Assembly: GCA_958450365.1 (NCBI GenBank)
Contig: CAUEEP010000724.1
Location: 1,583,501 to 1,647,500, forward strand
Length of the DNA: 64,000 bases
Origin: Mesorhabditis belari
Lineage: Eukaryota; Nematoda; Chromadorea; Rhabditida; Rhabditidae
Reading direction: 5' to 3'
Below the pieces are notes generated by a model. The model worked only from the letters and a program-made list of their open reading frames with translations, had not been told where the DNA came from and ran no database searches. The position numbers and the translations under genes are program-made. Below, piece by piece: positions 11,801-21,693 of this stretch. Position 1 is the first letter of the stretch. Each line of letters starts with the position of its first letter.

Positions 11801-14800
11801 CTTTGAAAGCCGTAAAATAGTCACCAACTCGGCTCGCCGCAGTGCACTATTAGAGAAAATACGGTATTCACCGATCTGGCCTATACACTTACTAGGGAAG
11901 GTCGCCAACTTAAGATGAAATTTCAAAACGAGACCTATCCTAGTTAGAGAGTTTTGTCGGATAGAGCTCTAATCAGCTAAATGAAAAGCATTTACCATTG
12001 TTGCAACCGGGTCTAAAATAGATCGTCGCGTTCTTCATGTAGTGCAAGTAAGCAGCGTTCTCGACTCCGCTGAACTTGGCACAGCTGCCCATTGTGTAGA
12101 AATCTCGAAAACCGAGAACTGATCGATGTGGGGTCGGAAAATGTAGCTGACAATGAGATCTAGTGGGAGAGTTGAGTGTTGAGCTTCTGCAGCTTTTGCA
12201 TTTGCAGCTTCTGCAAAAGCTTGGAAACCGTAAAGTCGTCATCAACTCGGCTCGCCCGGATCCACTACTATTAGAGAAAATACGGTAAATAAAGATAGAC
12301 AAGATTACGGTAGTTTTTAGAAGTTGACACGTTTTGCAAAAAATTAAGTGTTAAGATTACGGTAATCGAGAAAAAAAAGACAGATTTTAGAAAACGAAGT
12401 ACTTGAGGAGATACTAATTAGCTTTCTAAACACTTCAAAAACTCTTTAAACTAAAGATATTCAAGCTTTTTAGCTGAATATCTTTTATTGCATTGTATTG
12501 TAATGAAATCGAAGGCTAGAGTTCACTAAAAAATTCTAGGAACGATCGCGTGATGTTCTCCAAACGCTTTCTCGCTACTACAGTAACACTTTCGGTGACT
12601 ACGATAAGCAAGCTGCAATCAATTTATTCTTGGGGATCTATAGGTAAAGATGACTGTTGATTCTGGTAAAGATTGAATTGTTGAATTGTTTTTTAAATGA
12701 TTTTTTAAATAAAGTTTATCGTAGTCTAGATTTTTGGTTGATTGAAAACCAGTTTACTTTAGCCGAGCTTTATTGAATTCAAGAATGTAAACAGTTATCA
12801 GTTATCAAGAACAGTTATCTACTAAAAGAGAATTCTCTGTTTGTACGAGCTTTTTCTCAGCTGTGTTTTGACCAAGAAAGCTAGAACTTCTAATTCTAAC
12901 TTTTAAAAACCTTAGAAATAACATAGTTATGCATTTAAAATCCAAAAATAACAAATTCAAGCTCGAGTGGCAGAACGGTGGGTCGAACCCGCGCTTTGTG
13001 AGCTGTATCCAAGCCCACTTCCACTGCGCTACAGCGACCATGCGTTGCCTCCAAAATTTCCAGCTAGAAAAACCCGTCTAACGGCTTAACCAGCTGAAAA
13101 ATGATTGACGGCGGGTTTTCCTAGCATCTTTTTCAGTGGCGACAGATGCCTGTTGTTGCGCAGCGGAAACGCGTTTGGTTGCAGGTCACACAACCCGGGT
13201 TCGACTCCCCCTAGTGCCACTCAAATCTGCATTTTTCATTTTGACGAGATTTTTTTCAATTTAGACCACAGATCACTTGCCAAACATCTCTTTGGGATCT
13301 TTCTTCGGATTATTATCTCCATTTTCGCCCGGGTACCCGAGTGACAACTGATTATTGTGGCTGGATGTATGATGAAGATGAATTAGAGGAGATTATCAAG
13401 GTGAAATTTACCTTAATTTACGAACCTTAACTTGTGCTCCTCTAAACGCACCCTTTCTGGCACAAATTTCTTGACTTCTCATGATCTCATGAGAAAAATT
13501 GAGTGCTTCCGTGTTACCAGAAAGCGTTTTGTTTCCTAGAGCACAACGTAAAGCTAAATTTCCATTGTTAAATGAGATTTTTTCAGCAATTCGAACTTGT
13601 CGACTTGGCGATTCAGTCTGACGATCCACAAAATAAACAAATTGTGTCATTGCCACCTTCACGCGACACTTACGCCATCCTCTGCACAAATTCTGATGAT
13701 GAATTCAGAGATTTCTATAGAACTTTCGAGTTCACACCGCTTGAGAATCGAGTAAAACAGGTGACGCTTATATCTGCAAAATTTCACTTTAAATAGTTAG
13801 ACTTAGACTTAAATAGTTAGAGGTCAAGTTAGAGTTCTAATTCGAGCTATTAAAGCTATTATTATAGCTATTATAGTAGAGCTATTGTAGCTATTATTAT
13901 AGCTATTATAGTATAGCTATTGTAGCTATTATTATAGCTATTATAGTAGAGCTATTGTAGCTATTATTATAGCTATTATAGTAGAGCTATGGTAGCTATT
14001 ATTATAGCTATTATAGTAGAGCTATTGTAGCTATTATTATAGCTATTATAGTACAGCTATGATAGCTATTATAGTACAGCTATTATATAGAAGACCTTAG
14101 CTTGACCAAAAAGTAGGCTTGACCTTAGCTCGAAAGTAGTCCAATGTAGTTCAATGTTTGCCATCTTTTAGCAAATCTACTTTGATCAGAAGAAAGTTGT
14201 AATTGGTGGGATAAACGATGTGATCGCGTCATCTGGATTCGCACTTTGGAAAAAGGTGAATCGAGTCATGAACATTTTAACTAGTTAAAGATTTTTCCTG
14301 GATCAATCTCAACAATGACAGATGACAATGACAGGCAACAAGATCTGTCAAGAACAAGATCAAGATCAACAAGACAGATCTGTCATTGTGCCAGTGACTC
14401 CAGAGCCTATCAGTCAGCTCAGCCTGGATCCTCATCCCAAAATAGCTTCTGAAGTATAAAGCTTAACGAATCCAGGGCAAAATTTTCCGACAGTCTGCCT
14501 CGCTCTTCGATTTTTTGACTACTCAAAGCTCCTTCGAGCATGAAACCCAGTTCCCCCGCAAGCCCTGATTCTAGACTTCATTTTGATACTAAACATGGCT
14601 AGGTTCTGTTTTGCCATTCTTTAGATTTCAATCATTTAGATTAAATTTTTCTGGACTCGTTAAGCTTATCGAGTCCGGCGAAAGATTGATCGAAATCTAA
14701 AGATTGGCAAAACAGAACCTAACCATGTTTAGTATCAAAATGAAGCCTAGAATCAGGGCTTGCGGGGGAACTGGGTTTCATGCTCGAAGGAGCTTTGAGT

Positions 14801-17800
14801 AGTCAAAAAATCGAAGAGCGAGGCAGACTGTCCGAAAATTTTTTTCTGGACTCGTTTAGCAGGTCTATTCTATTCGTGGGTTAGAAAGCTGGCCTGGATT
14901 TGGCTCTGGATTTGGCTTTGGATTTGGCTCTGGCTTGTTGGCCCTAGGCCCTAGGATCCGAATATATCTGATCTGCAAATAAAGTAGAATGTACTAGAAA
15001 TAAGAAAATTCCAACGCGAACCTAATTTCACCTTCGTTTTCTCAGCCGTTTCTTGGCCGATTTTTCTGAAATTTTGTCTACAAATAGAAATTGACATTCT
15101 CTGCTTGTGAACAAAATTTCAGAGTAATTGGCCAAGAGACGGCTGAGAAAACGAAGGTGGAATTAGACTCGGATTGGAATTTCCTCGTGTAGAATGCTTT
15201 GCTCAAATGTTATGCTCAAAATTTCAGACAGAAACCATTCCGATGCCACAAAAACCGGGGAAAAACAAATTTAAAGGACAAAAAGGACAATTGACGGATG
15301 AAGAAGATGATGAGATTGAAGATGAGACACAAAAAGATGCGAAACAAGAAACGGTTGGTGATTTGGAAATGGAAAGACTGAAGGCTGTGGATGAAGGAAT
15401 CAAATCTGTAGAGAAAAGGAGCCAAATCTGTAGAGGAAAGGAACCAAAGCTGTAGAGAAAAGGAGCCAAATCTTTAGAATAAAGGAATCAAATCTTTTGA
15501 GTAAAGGAAACAAATCACCGCAAATATGGCAACACTTTTTTTAGGGAAAAGTTGCTGGCAAACGCTTGGCTCATCACCAAAGTTTCAAGTGTTGTATAGA
15601 GAATTGTAGCCCTAAATCTTGGCAATATTTTTCTACCAAAAGCTTTCCGATTGGAGTTATACAACTCATTTTACAAGCTTTCGAATGAGCTCAAGTCGGC
15701 GATCTGCCTCTCTCCGGCAATCTGCCTCTCTCCAATCTGCCATTTTTGACAATATTTTCATCTAGAAATGAATTTCTTTAATCAAGCTTGTGGTAATTTA
15801 TTTTAAAAATACTATTTAACAAAAATATAACGCTAGAAAAAGCTTATACAGCAAGATTTTGTCAAAAAAAAAAGCTCAATTTTCCCTTTTTTTTGCGGAG
15901 TTTCTAAAACAACCCAGAAATCAACTCTAAGCTATAAAAATTTGTCAAAAGAGTTTACTGTTATTCATATTGCTATTAAATGATATCAAATATTATCTTG
16001 AGTAAATAATTTTAAGAATTTTTTATTAAGAAAAGTGTGAAAAATGGCAGATTACCGGAGAGAAGCCTTGAGCTTATTCAAAGCCTTGTAAAATGAGTTG
16101 TATAACTCCAATCGGGAAGCTTTTAATACATAAATTTAGCCAGGATTTAGGACTACAATACTCTATATAACACTTGATACTTTGAAACGAGTTAAGCGTG
16201 CGTAAACTTTTTCGAAAAGTTGTCCGGATAATTTTGCCCAACCCTGTTCAGTATTTACGGCGACTTCTTTTTGGTAGATTAACTCCCAAGCGCCAAGTTC
16301 AACCCTAAGTGTTATATAAAATATTGAAGCCCTTAATCTTGGCTACATTTATCTATTAAAAGTTTCCTAATCGGATGTATACAACTCATTTTACAAGCCC
16401 TTGAAACATGAGTACTAGTTGATCCTTCTCCGGCACACTGTACTCATTCAAAGCCTTGTAAAATGATTTGTATAACTCCAATCGGGAAACTTTTAATAGA
16501 GAAATGAAGCCAAGATTTAGGGCTACAATATTTTATATAACACTTGGTACTTTTATAATAAGTCAAGCGTTTGCGAGGAACTTTTCTAAAAAGGTGTGCA
16601 ATAATTCGTGGTCACTCGATAGAAAAAGGGGAAAAAAATAAATCCTTTTAAGAACTGTAGTCCTTAAAAGAATTAAAAAAAGTAAAAGATCGCAGGTGTT
16701 ATGCCCAGTTCTTAAAAAGTACCGTAGCAAGAATACGGTAGTTTTTCTTGAGCTCATCTTTTATAAAACGTGAGTAAACTAGTCTAGCAATAAGCAAGAT
16801 TTGTTTAAAGTACAATAGAAAAGAGTACAATAGAAAATTAGCATACTTTAGGTGATAATGGAGGAAGCTTTTGAGCGTTTATGTCCCCCTCTACCATCAA
16901 CATTTAATCGAAAAGAGAAAGAGGGACAAATGGTGGATGGAGGATCGGTGCTCTTTTCCGGTTTACGATCTCGACGATCCACGTATGGAGTGGAGAAGTT
17001 GAGCTCAGGGAATCATGATCTCGAGATTTACAATCATTATGTGCAACGAGCTGGGATTACTGTCGATCCGGAGGTAGTTTGGGTTAAGCGTTTTCCAAAA
17101 AAATAGATGGTTGGGGAATTACCGTAATCAAAGCGCCAGTTTTCATTCAATCATTCCATTGGTATCATTCAATTAATATCATTCAATTAATATCATTCAA
17201 TTAATATCATTCAATTAATATCATTCAATTAATATCATTTCATTGGTATCATTCAATAAGAAATCATTTGGCTCAGTCAATCATATCAAAATTGACCTCT
17301 TTGAATGTAAATTAACGGTTTTTATACGATCCACAAAGCAAAAGAGCTTCAAGCATTCAATTTAGGCTTATGAGCTGTGTATCCAACTAGAAATAAAGTA
17401 AATCCAGAACTACAATAAATCCAGAACTACAATAAATCCAGAACACAGAAACCAGAACACCCAGACACAACACCAGCACCCAGATACAACACCAGACTAT
17501 ACCAGACTACAATATCCAGAACTACAATAAATCCAGAACTACAATAAATCCAGAACTACAGCACACTAACTACAATATCAAAGGTCCAGCCAAAAAAAAA
17601 TTTGGGCTCGTCCGGGGATCGAACCCGGGACCTCTCGCACCCAAAGCGAGAATCATACCACTAGACCAACGAGCCATGCGTCGCCTTGGGCTGAAAAGGG
17701 GGTCATCTTTTGGATGTTTCATTTTTTTTCAAATCACTGATAAACCGATTTGCCTTCAAAATCTCTAAAATTTTCAGGATTGGCAAAAGTACAAGCCGAC

Positions 17801-18472
17801 TTTGCTCACTAAATTGCAACCACTTTCGGAAGTGCCGATGGTGAGACGAATGACTTCAATATTTATTGCCGATAGTGCTATGCAGGTAATAAAGTAAGGA
17901 ATGGTAAAGAAAGATTACCGGAGAGGGGATCGAACCCTCGACCATGCTCTAACCACTGAGCTCTAACCAGCTTTGCTGATGCTCTAACCACTGAGCTATT
18001 CGATATCTTGTTGCCAGAGAAGAAAGAAGGAATACAAGGGAGAAGGGAAAGGAAGAAAGAGAAGAGAAAGGAAGAAAGAGAAGGCAAACAGGAACAAAAT
18101 GGGGATTACGGTAAATAGATAGATTGGGTCATAAACCAAAGACAGACAGATTACGGTAGACAAAAATAGATAGCTTAGATTATAAACTAGAAACAGAGTC
18201 AAGAAACTAGTCAAGAACTAGTCAAGAACTAGAAACTAGTCAAGAACTAACCAAGAAACTTGTTACAATTTAGAAACCGGACAGGTCATTGAGTGCACCA
18301 GAAAGTACAAGATTTGCGCACAAAGTACAAATGATCTATTCAGAGTGAAATCCCGGAGGTATCCCTTTCCTCGATGCGTGTCTACAATCGATCAACAAAC
18401 CCCCAGCAATGGACCCTTTCACAAAAAGATCAATCTCTATTATCTCCTTATTTACTGTATCCACTAGCCTAG
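2880..18472 (+). CDS. fig-4: FIG4-like SAC-domain phosphoinositide 5-phosphatase
   Basis: FIG4 removes the 5-phosphate of PI(3,5)P2 on endolysosomal membranes and works in the PIKfyve-VAC14 complex. Exons in constant phase: 2880-2986, 3714-3811, 4127-4245, 4633-4714, 5202-5323, 5401-5462, 5556-5644, 6623-6721, 7484-7601, 7740-7838, 8770-8872, 8938-9018, 9856-9989, 10304-10407, 10461-10534, 11324-11440, 12540-12643, 13265-13400, 13587-13760, 14172-14255, 15228-15407, 16852-17073, 17778-17885, 18344-18472. They give 914 aa against about 907 in human. Landmarks are [13 protein letters not shown] near the N-terminus, [34 protein letters not shown] and the catalytic SAC motif [12 protein letters not shown] (Cx5R intact, exon 14). 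TTTCAG lies 8 nt before the ATG, a likely trans-splice site. The last two exons are the least certain: an alternative stop follows exon 23 at 17895. The introns carry most of the local repeats and a tRNA gene. Confidence 0.93.
4804..4875 (+). pseudogene. tRNA-like module with CTA anticodon loop
   Basis: Lies in FIG4 intron 4. It has an A-box-like TGGTCCAGTGG, a paired 5-bp anticodon stem (TTCGC/GCGAG) with loop TTCTAGA, and a B-box-like GAGTTCGATCC. The T-stem and acceptor stem do not pair. I read it as a decayed tRNA or tRNA-derived repeat. The loop would give anticodon CTA, but a functional suppressor is unlikely. Confidence 0.45.
5693..5805. repeat. AT-rich minisatellite (CTAAATACTAAGATAT-like)
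   Basis: About seven degenerate units of 14-16 bp around AAGATATCTAAATACT, in FIG4 intron 7. Confidence 0.7.
6119..6340. repeat. Minisatellite, unit TTGACATCGTGACAATC
   Basis: About 14 imperfect units of roughly 15-17 bp in FIG4 intron 7. Reading frames through it are repeat artefacts. Confidence 0.85.
6750..6842. repeat. Short repeat AAGATCTACAGT
   Basis: Seven units of about 11-13 bp around AAGATCTACAGT and AAGATCTACAAT, directly after FIG4 exon 8. Confidence 0.65.
7085..7316. repeat. Pure pyrimidine tract (CTT/CCCCTT repeats)
   Basis: About 230 bp almost entirely C and T on the plus strand, made of CTTCTTTCTT and CCCCCTTATCC modules, in FIG4 intron 8. Purine frames on the minus strand (Lys/Glu/Arg-rich) are artefacts. 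Such mirror-type tracts can form triplex DNA. Confidence 0.85.
7976..8457. repeat. TIR element (TACCGTATTTTCTCTAATAG ends) with tRNA-like module
   Basis: The ends TACCGTATTTTCTCTAATAG and the reverse complement CTATTAGAGAAAATACGGTA bound about 480 bp in FIG4 intron 10. Inside are a minus-strand tRNA-like module (8064-8148) and a block shared with copies near 11632-11865 and 12090-12287 (GTGGGGTCGGAAAATGTAGC). No coding capacity. Confidence 0.7.
8064..8148 (-). pseudogene. tRNA-like module, class II size
   Basis: The minus strand has A-box-like TAGCCGAATGGATAGCAG, a long middle region as in Ser/Leu tRNAs, and B-box GGTTCGACTCC. The acceptor stem does not close. It sits inside an inverted-repeat element, so it is more likely a mobile tRNA-derived module than a gene. 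Confidence 0.45.
9233..9488. repeat. Hairpin element family B, copy 1
   Basis: Inverted repeat in FIG4 intron 12. The arm TAAGTGTTATATAAAATATT with CCCGATTGGAGTTAT recurs inverted near 9400-9485. A further arm follows at 9597-9712, and copies lie at 15575-15695, 16060-16190 and 16308-16555. Confidence 0.75.
10832..10904 (-). pseudogene. tRNA-like module
   Basis: The minus strand has A-box-like TGGCCGACTGGC and B-box GGGTTCGATCCCG with tRNA spacing. The T-stem halves and acceptor do not pair cleanly. FIG4 intron 15. Confidence 0.45.
11022..11098 (+). pseudogene. tRNA-like module
   Basis: A-box-like TAGCCTAGTGGATAG, possible anticodon loop around ACTCCAAGA and B-box GGGTTCGATTCC. An extra stretch lies between anticodon and T-arm and the T-stem is unpaired. 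FIG4 intron 15, head to head with the module at 10832-10904. Confidence 0.45.
11630..11867. repeat. TIR element, copy 2 of the 7976-8457 family
   Basis: Bounded by TACTGTATTTTCTCTAA and TTAGAGAAAATACGGTA. It shares the internal blocks GAGAACCGCTTATCAGAACC and GTGGGGTCGGAAAATGTAGC with 7976-8457. FIG4 intron 16. Confidence 0.7.
12090..12287. repeat. Partial copy 3 of the 7976-8457 family
   Basis: Contains GTGGGGTCGGAAAATGTAGC and ends with ATTAGAGAAAATACGGTA. The left part is truncated or diverged. FIG4 intron 16. Confidence 0.6.
12960..13042 (-). pseudogene. tRNA-like module
   Basis: The minus strand has A-box-like TGTAGCGCAGTGGAAG and B-box CGGGTTCGACCC. It is preceded on that strand by GCATGGTCGC, a flank also seen at 17605-17675 and 28599-28675. 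FIG4 intron 17. Confidence 0.45.
13136..13221 (+). pseudogene. tRNA-like module, divergent from 12960-13042
   Basis: A-box-like TTGTTGCGCAGCGGAAAC and B-box CGGGTTCGACTCC on the plus strand. It points away from the previous module; the two together form a loose inverted pair. Confidence 0.4.
13840..14088. repeat. Minisatellite, AGCTATTATTATAGCTATTATAGT
   Basis: About ten units built from AGCTATTATTAT and AGCTATTATAGT in FIG4 intron 19. The unit is nearly self-complementary. Confidence 0.85.
14462..14856. repeat. Large hairpin element
   Basis: Arms of about 180 bp (for example CAGTCTGCCTCGCTCTTCGA and its inverse) around a centre near 14660, in FIG4 intron 20. No coding. Confidence 0.8.
15012..15176. 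repeat. Hairpin element
   Basis: Arms CACCTTCGTTTTCTCAGCCG and the inverse, roughly 70 bp each, in FIG4 intron 20. Confidence 0.75.
15575..16555. repeat. Cluster of hairpin family B copies
   Basis: Three copies or arms (15575-15695, 16060-16190, 16308-16555) share CCGATTGGAGTTATACAACT or its inverse and a TAAGTGTTATATA-like end. They flank AT-rich DNA in FIG4 intron 21. Confidence 0.7.
17150..17270. repeat. Minisatellite ATCATTCAATTAAT
   Basis: About eight 14-bp units in FIG4 intron 22. Confidence 0.85.
17395..17575. repeat. Repeat CCAGAACTACAATAAAT
   Basis: Degenerate 11-17 bp units around CCAGAACTACAATAAAT in FIG4 intron 22. Confidence 0.75.
17605..17675 (-). tRNA. tRNA-Pro(TGG)
   Basis: The minus strand folds into a full cloverleaf of 71 nt. 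Acceptor GGCTCGT pairs with ACGAGCC; anticodon stem CTCGC/GCGAG has loop TTTGGGT (anticodon TGG); T-stem CCGGG/CCCGG has loop TTCGATC. A-box (TGGTCTAGTGG) and B-box (GGTTCGATCCC) are intact. It lies in FIG4 intron 22 on the opposite strand and is the only complete tRNA in the window. Confidence 0.95.
17918..18002 (-). pseudogene. tRNA-like remnant with internal duplication
   Basis: The minus strand shows B-box GGGTTCGATCCCC and a duplicated segment containing GCTCAGTGGTTAGAGC at both ends of the middle region. Looks like a tRNA gene with an internal tandem duplication. FIG4 intron 23. Confidence 0.5.
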
Positions 18473-18599
18473 TGAAAGATTTGTATATCTATTTGTATGA
18501 TTTTGTAAAGATACTATAAAGTTTTGGCTGGCTACAGTAGGCTAAAGTATTCTTGATGTAAACTAAAGATATTGGGCCTTAGTACTTGTTCGGCCTTAA

Positions 18600-19080
18600 A
18601 ACTTGTTGCCTTTATTACTGTAATTTGTAGCTCTGTAGCTCTAGGACACTGAAATCCAGATTACTGTAGCTCTGGAATACTATAGCTCTGGGATACTGTA
18701 GCTCCAGGTAACTGTAGCTCTAGGAAACTGAAATCCAGATTACTGTAGCTCTGGAATACTATAGTTCGGGATACTGTAGATCTCAAAGCTAAAGATACTA
18801 TAGCCCTGCGTTCTGGGATACTGTAATCATAAAGCTAAAGATATTCGTCTCATTTTCTATCCAAGATACTTTATTTTATGCTCGGGAACTGAAAGTTTCG
18901 GTATACTGTAGCTCGTGGGTACTGTAGTTCCAATATACTGTAGCTTCTGGATACTGTAGCTTCTGGACACCGTAGTTCTAGTATACTGTAGCTTCTGGAT
19001 ACTGTAGCTCGTGGGTACTGTAGTTCCAATATACTGTAGCTCCTGGATACTCTATTTTCATTATACTGTAGTGGTTTAAC
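18600..19080. repeat. Degenerate minisatellite GGATACTGTAGCTCT
   Basis: Some 25 imperfect units of 14-17 bp around TACTGTAGCTC or TACTGTAGTTC. The same TACTGTAG word is scattered through the window. Confidence 0.8.
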
Positions 19081-19582
19081 TTCAAAAAATCCAAGCCTGG
19101 GTAAATCTGTGATATTTTTTGTGTCAATTTTTCCTACCAATTGGTCAAGAGAAATTGAAAGTTTAAAGTTCTTATTGTGATGACTTGTCTCATAAACACA
19201 TTTCTTTTTATCGATTGATTGTTACGGGGCTATTCACCCCTTTCAATGCTTATGCCATGCAATGCAAAAAGAATTTTTTGTCCTTTATGCTCTTTTCTTG
19301 ATGATTTTCTCTACATAGGGAAAATTATCATAACTCTACTGGCTTTATCTTACAATTATTATGGCAAGTGCTGCGTTTTCTAACGTTTTCTAAAACGTAT
19401 CAACTTTAGGCTACAGTAAGCTTGTTTTTACTAAATCTATTTACTATTTACTTTTTGATATCTGTATCGTTTGTGAATTCGGAGGATGAATGCAAATATT
19501 AAAACTGCCATCGTACTATGAAACTTTAAGCACTATGAAACTTGGCTTTGATACTTTTAGCTTATTGTTAGTTCGCCAGAGA

Positions 19583-19722
19583 GCTGTAGCTGGATTAGCT
19601 GTAGCTGGATTAGCTGTAGCTGGATGAGCTGTAGCTGGATTAGCTGTAGCTGGATTAGCTGTAGCTAGATGAGCTGTAGCTGGATTAGCTGTAGCTGGAT
19701 TAGCTGTAGCTGCAGCAAGTTA
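19583..19722. repeat. Minisatellite AGCTGTAGCTGGATT
   Basis: Nine 15-bp units, some reading GATG in place of GATT. Confidence 0.85.
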
Positions 19723-19919
19723 TTAAAGCTAGAATAAGTGTTAGCCTATTTGGCGTACTTCTTGATTCGCCTAAAGATGCTTGACGCTTGACGCTACTCC
19801 TACAATCAAGCGGTAAGATTATAGTAGGGGCTTGCAGGGTAGATACAACAACGATAGAAAGTGTTACGATAGCAGGTTACAGTGGGATTTATTATTTCTA
19901 CACCTACCAATGTACTTAC

Positions 19920-20215
19920 AGTAGACATATGCCATCGGGTCGCCAAATAGGGAATAGGGTTTGGTTAAGAATTTTGCAAAATACGTCTACAAAGCAGCTG
20001 TAAGTTAGAAATGTGCCATCGGGTCACCAAATGCATTTTAGCAAACGACTTTTGTTTTCTAAAACGTGGATACAATGTGATTGCTTTAGATTTATGCTTT
20101 AGAAAATAAAAACCGTTTGCTGAAATGCATTTGGCGACCCGATGGCACATGTCTAACCTACAGCTGTTTGTAGACGTTTGTAGCTTTTGCAAAATTCTTA
20201 ACCAAACCCTATTCC
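19920..20215. repeat. Hairpin element (ATCGGGTCGCCAAAT core)
   Basis: Inverted repeat with outer arms GGGAATAGGGTTTGGTTAAG and the inverse at 20194-20213, and inner arms containing GTGCCATCGGGTC. A mini-copy of the inner hairpin lies at 20972-21035. Confidence 0.75.
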
Positions 20216-20925
20216 TCCGGTGAGATCAAAGAGATTAAATAGATACTTTATTCAGGACCTGAGACAAAGTGCGCTCGATTTAAGATTAAATTTAAGATTA
20301 AAACACATGAATTCATAGACATAACACGAAAAGGGCCGATAAAAAGCAATACGATATAATATATGTAATATATGGGTAGCACAGATAACGTCAAGGAACC
20401 ACTCCACTAGAGATCCACTAGAGCTTCAAGATCAAGATCATCTACAGATAATTTAAAGGTTTCGAGACTATTGGGCACTCTCAAAACTCTGGGAAGTCGA
20501 TTCCCAAAAAACGGCAATGACTCGCCATAACTTTCTTCTAAGTCGACCAATCTTTGGTCGACTCGACATCGATCGACGTCGACCAGTCGACCAATTTTGG
20601 TTTCATTTTGTAGATCTCAATAAGTGCAACAAAATGAAACCAAAATCATAAAGATTGGTCGACTTAGAAGAAAGTTATGGCGAGTTGAGCAAAAAAAAAA
20701 AATTGCGGAAATTAGCCTACCCCGTTTTGTGTTTAATTTTTTTAAACCAATTGAAATACTGATAAAGATATTCAGTTATTGTCTTGTTGTATTTCCAAGA
20801 TTTCTTCTATAAAACTTCTCTTTTCTTTAAAGCCAGCTTTTCTTCAATTTTTATTTTTATTCAGCTACTTGGTATATTTACTGCAGTTAAACCAGTTTTC
20901 TACTCATTTGCGTGGTTTCCGTTGA
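20216..20925. repeat. Permuted repeat family C, copy 1 (order L-P-R)
   Basis: About 710 bp with a central palindrome P (20515-20690, containing AAAGATTGGTCGACTTAGAA) flanked by L (20216-20510) and R (20695-20925). All three blocks recur inverted at 34127-34998 in the order P-R-L-P. No coding. Confidence 0.8.
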
Positions 20926-21099
20926 AAAGTTTACAGAGAAGTGGCTGTTTTGATAAAAGGTGAGCGTTTAATGCCATCGGGTCGCCAAATGCTTTTGTTT
21001 TTTAACAAACAAAAGCATTTGGCGACCCGACGGCTTTTGTTTTCTAGTATCAAATAGACTTGTTTATCGATTCAAACGGCAAGCTCATCTTAGAGCGTT

Positions 21100-21450
21100 C
21101 AGATCTCGGTTTCTAGAACATATTAGATATGCAAGTTGTTTCATTGGAAAGCCAAGAATGTCAGCTTTTGATTGCTATCTCACACATAGCAAATTCTCAT
21201 AGGTGAGTGCCTTAAAAAGCTTAACAATACTTATCGATACGCAAATATCGAGAAGCTTATCGATAATCGATCCTTTCGATATCGAGAAGCTTATCGATAA
21301 TTGATCCTTTCGATATCGATAAGGTTTATGGTGTGTTTACTTATTAAAGGTCGCTATGTATAAAAGAGCAATCAAAAGCTGACATTCTTGGCCTTCCAAT
21401 GAAAGAATTTGCAGATTGATAGCTGTTCTAGAAACTGAGCTCTGAACGGT
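21100..21450. repeat. Hairpin element with ATCGATAAGCTT-like core
   Basis: Arms AAGAATGTCAGCTTTTGATT and the inverse at 21368-21390. The middle has repeated TTATCGATAATCGATCC units. Confidence 0.7.
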
Positions 21451-21693
21451 CAAATATGAGCATGTCATTTGTATCGATAATATCAATAAGCAAGTCTAGT
21501 ATCAAACTTATGCTGAAAATTTTCACGAAACTTAAGAACGGGAGAAAATTTTTGGAAACAATTATTTCTTCAGCTTTGCATTGAAGTTCTTTCATTTAAA
21601 CAGCGATTTGCATAGAGTTTCTAGCTAGTGTTTTCTCTTGACTTCAATTTTTATTTATTTACGCTTCAGACGTCCGCCAAATCGAACGCTTTG

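Larger units (their letters stand above)
18473..21693. other. Intergenic spacer between FIG4 and the 721-aa gene
   Basis: No coding exon could be supported on either strand. It holds two minisatellites, three hairpin elements and one copy of the permuted repeat, listed separately. Confidence 0.6.

Noticed and set aside
17886..17897. FIG4 ending with a stop right after exon 23
   Set aside because: A GTAATA donor at this point joins in phase to a coding-looking exon at 18344-18472 that gives a total length like human FIG4; kept as an alternative only.
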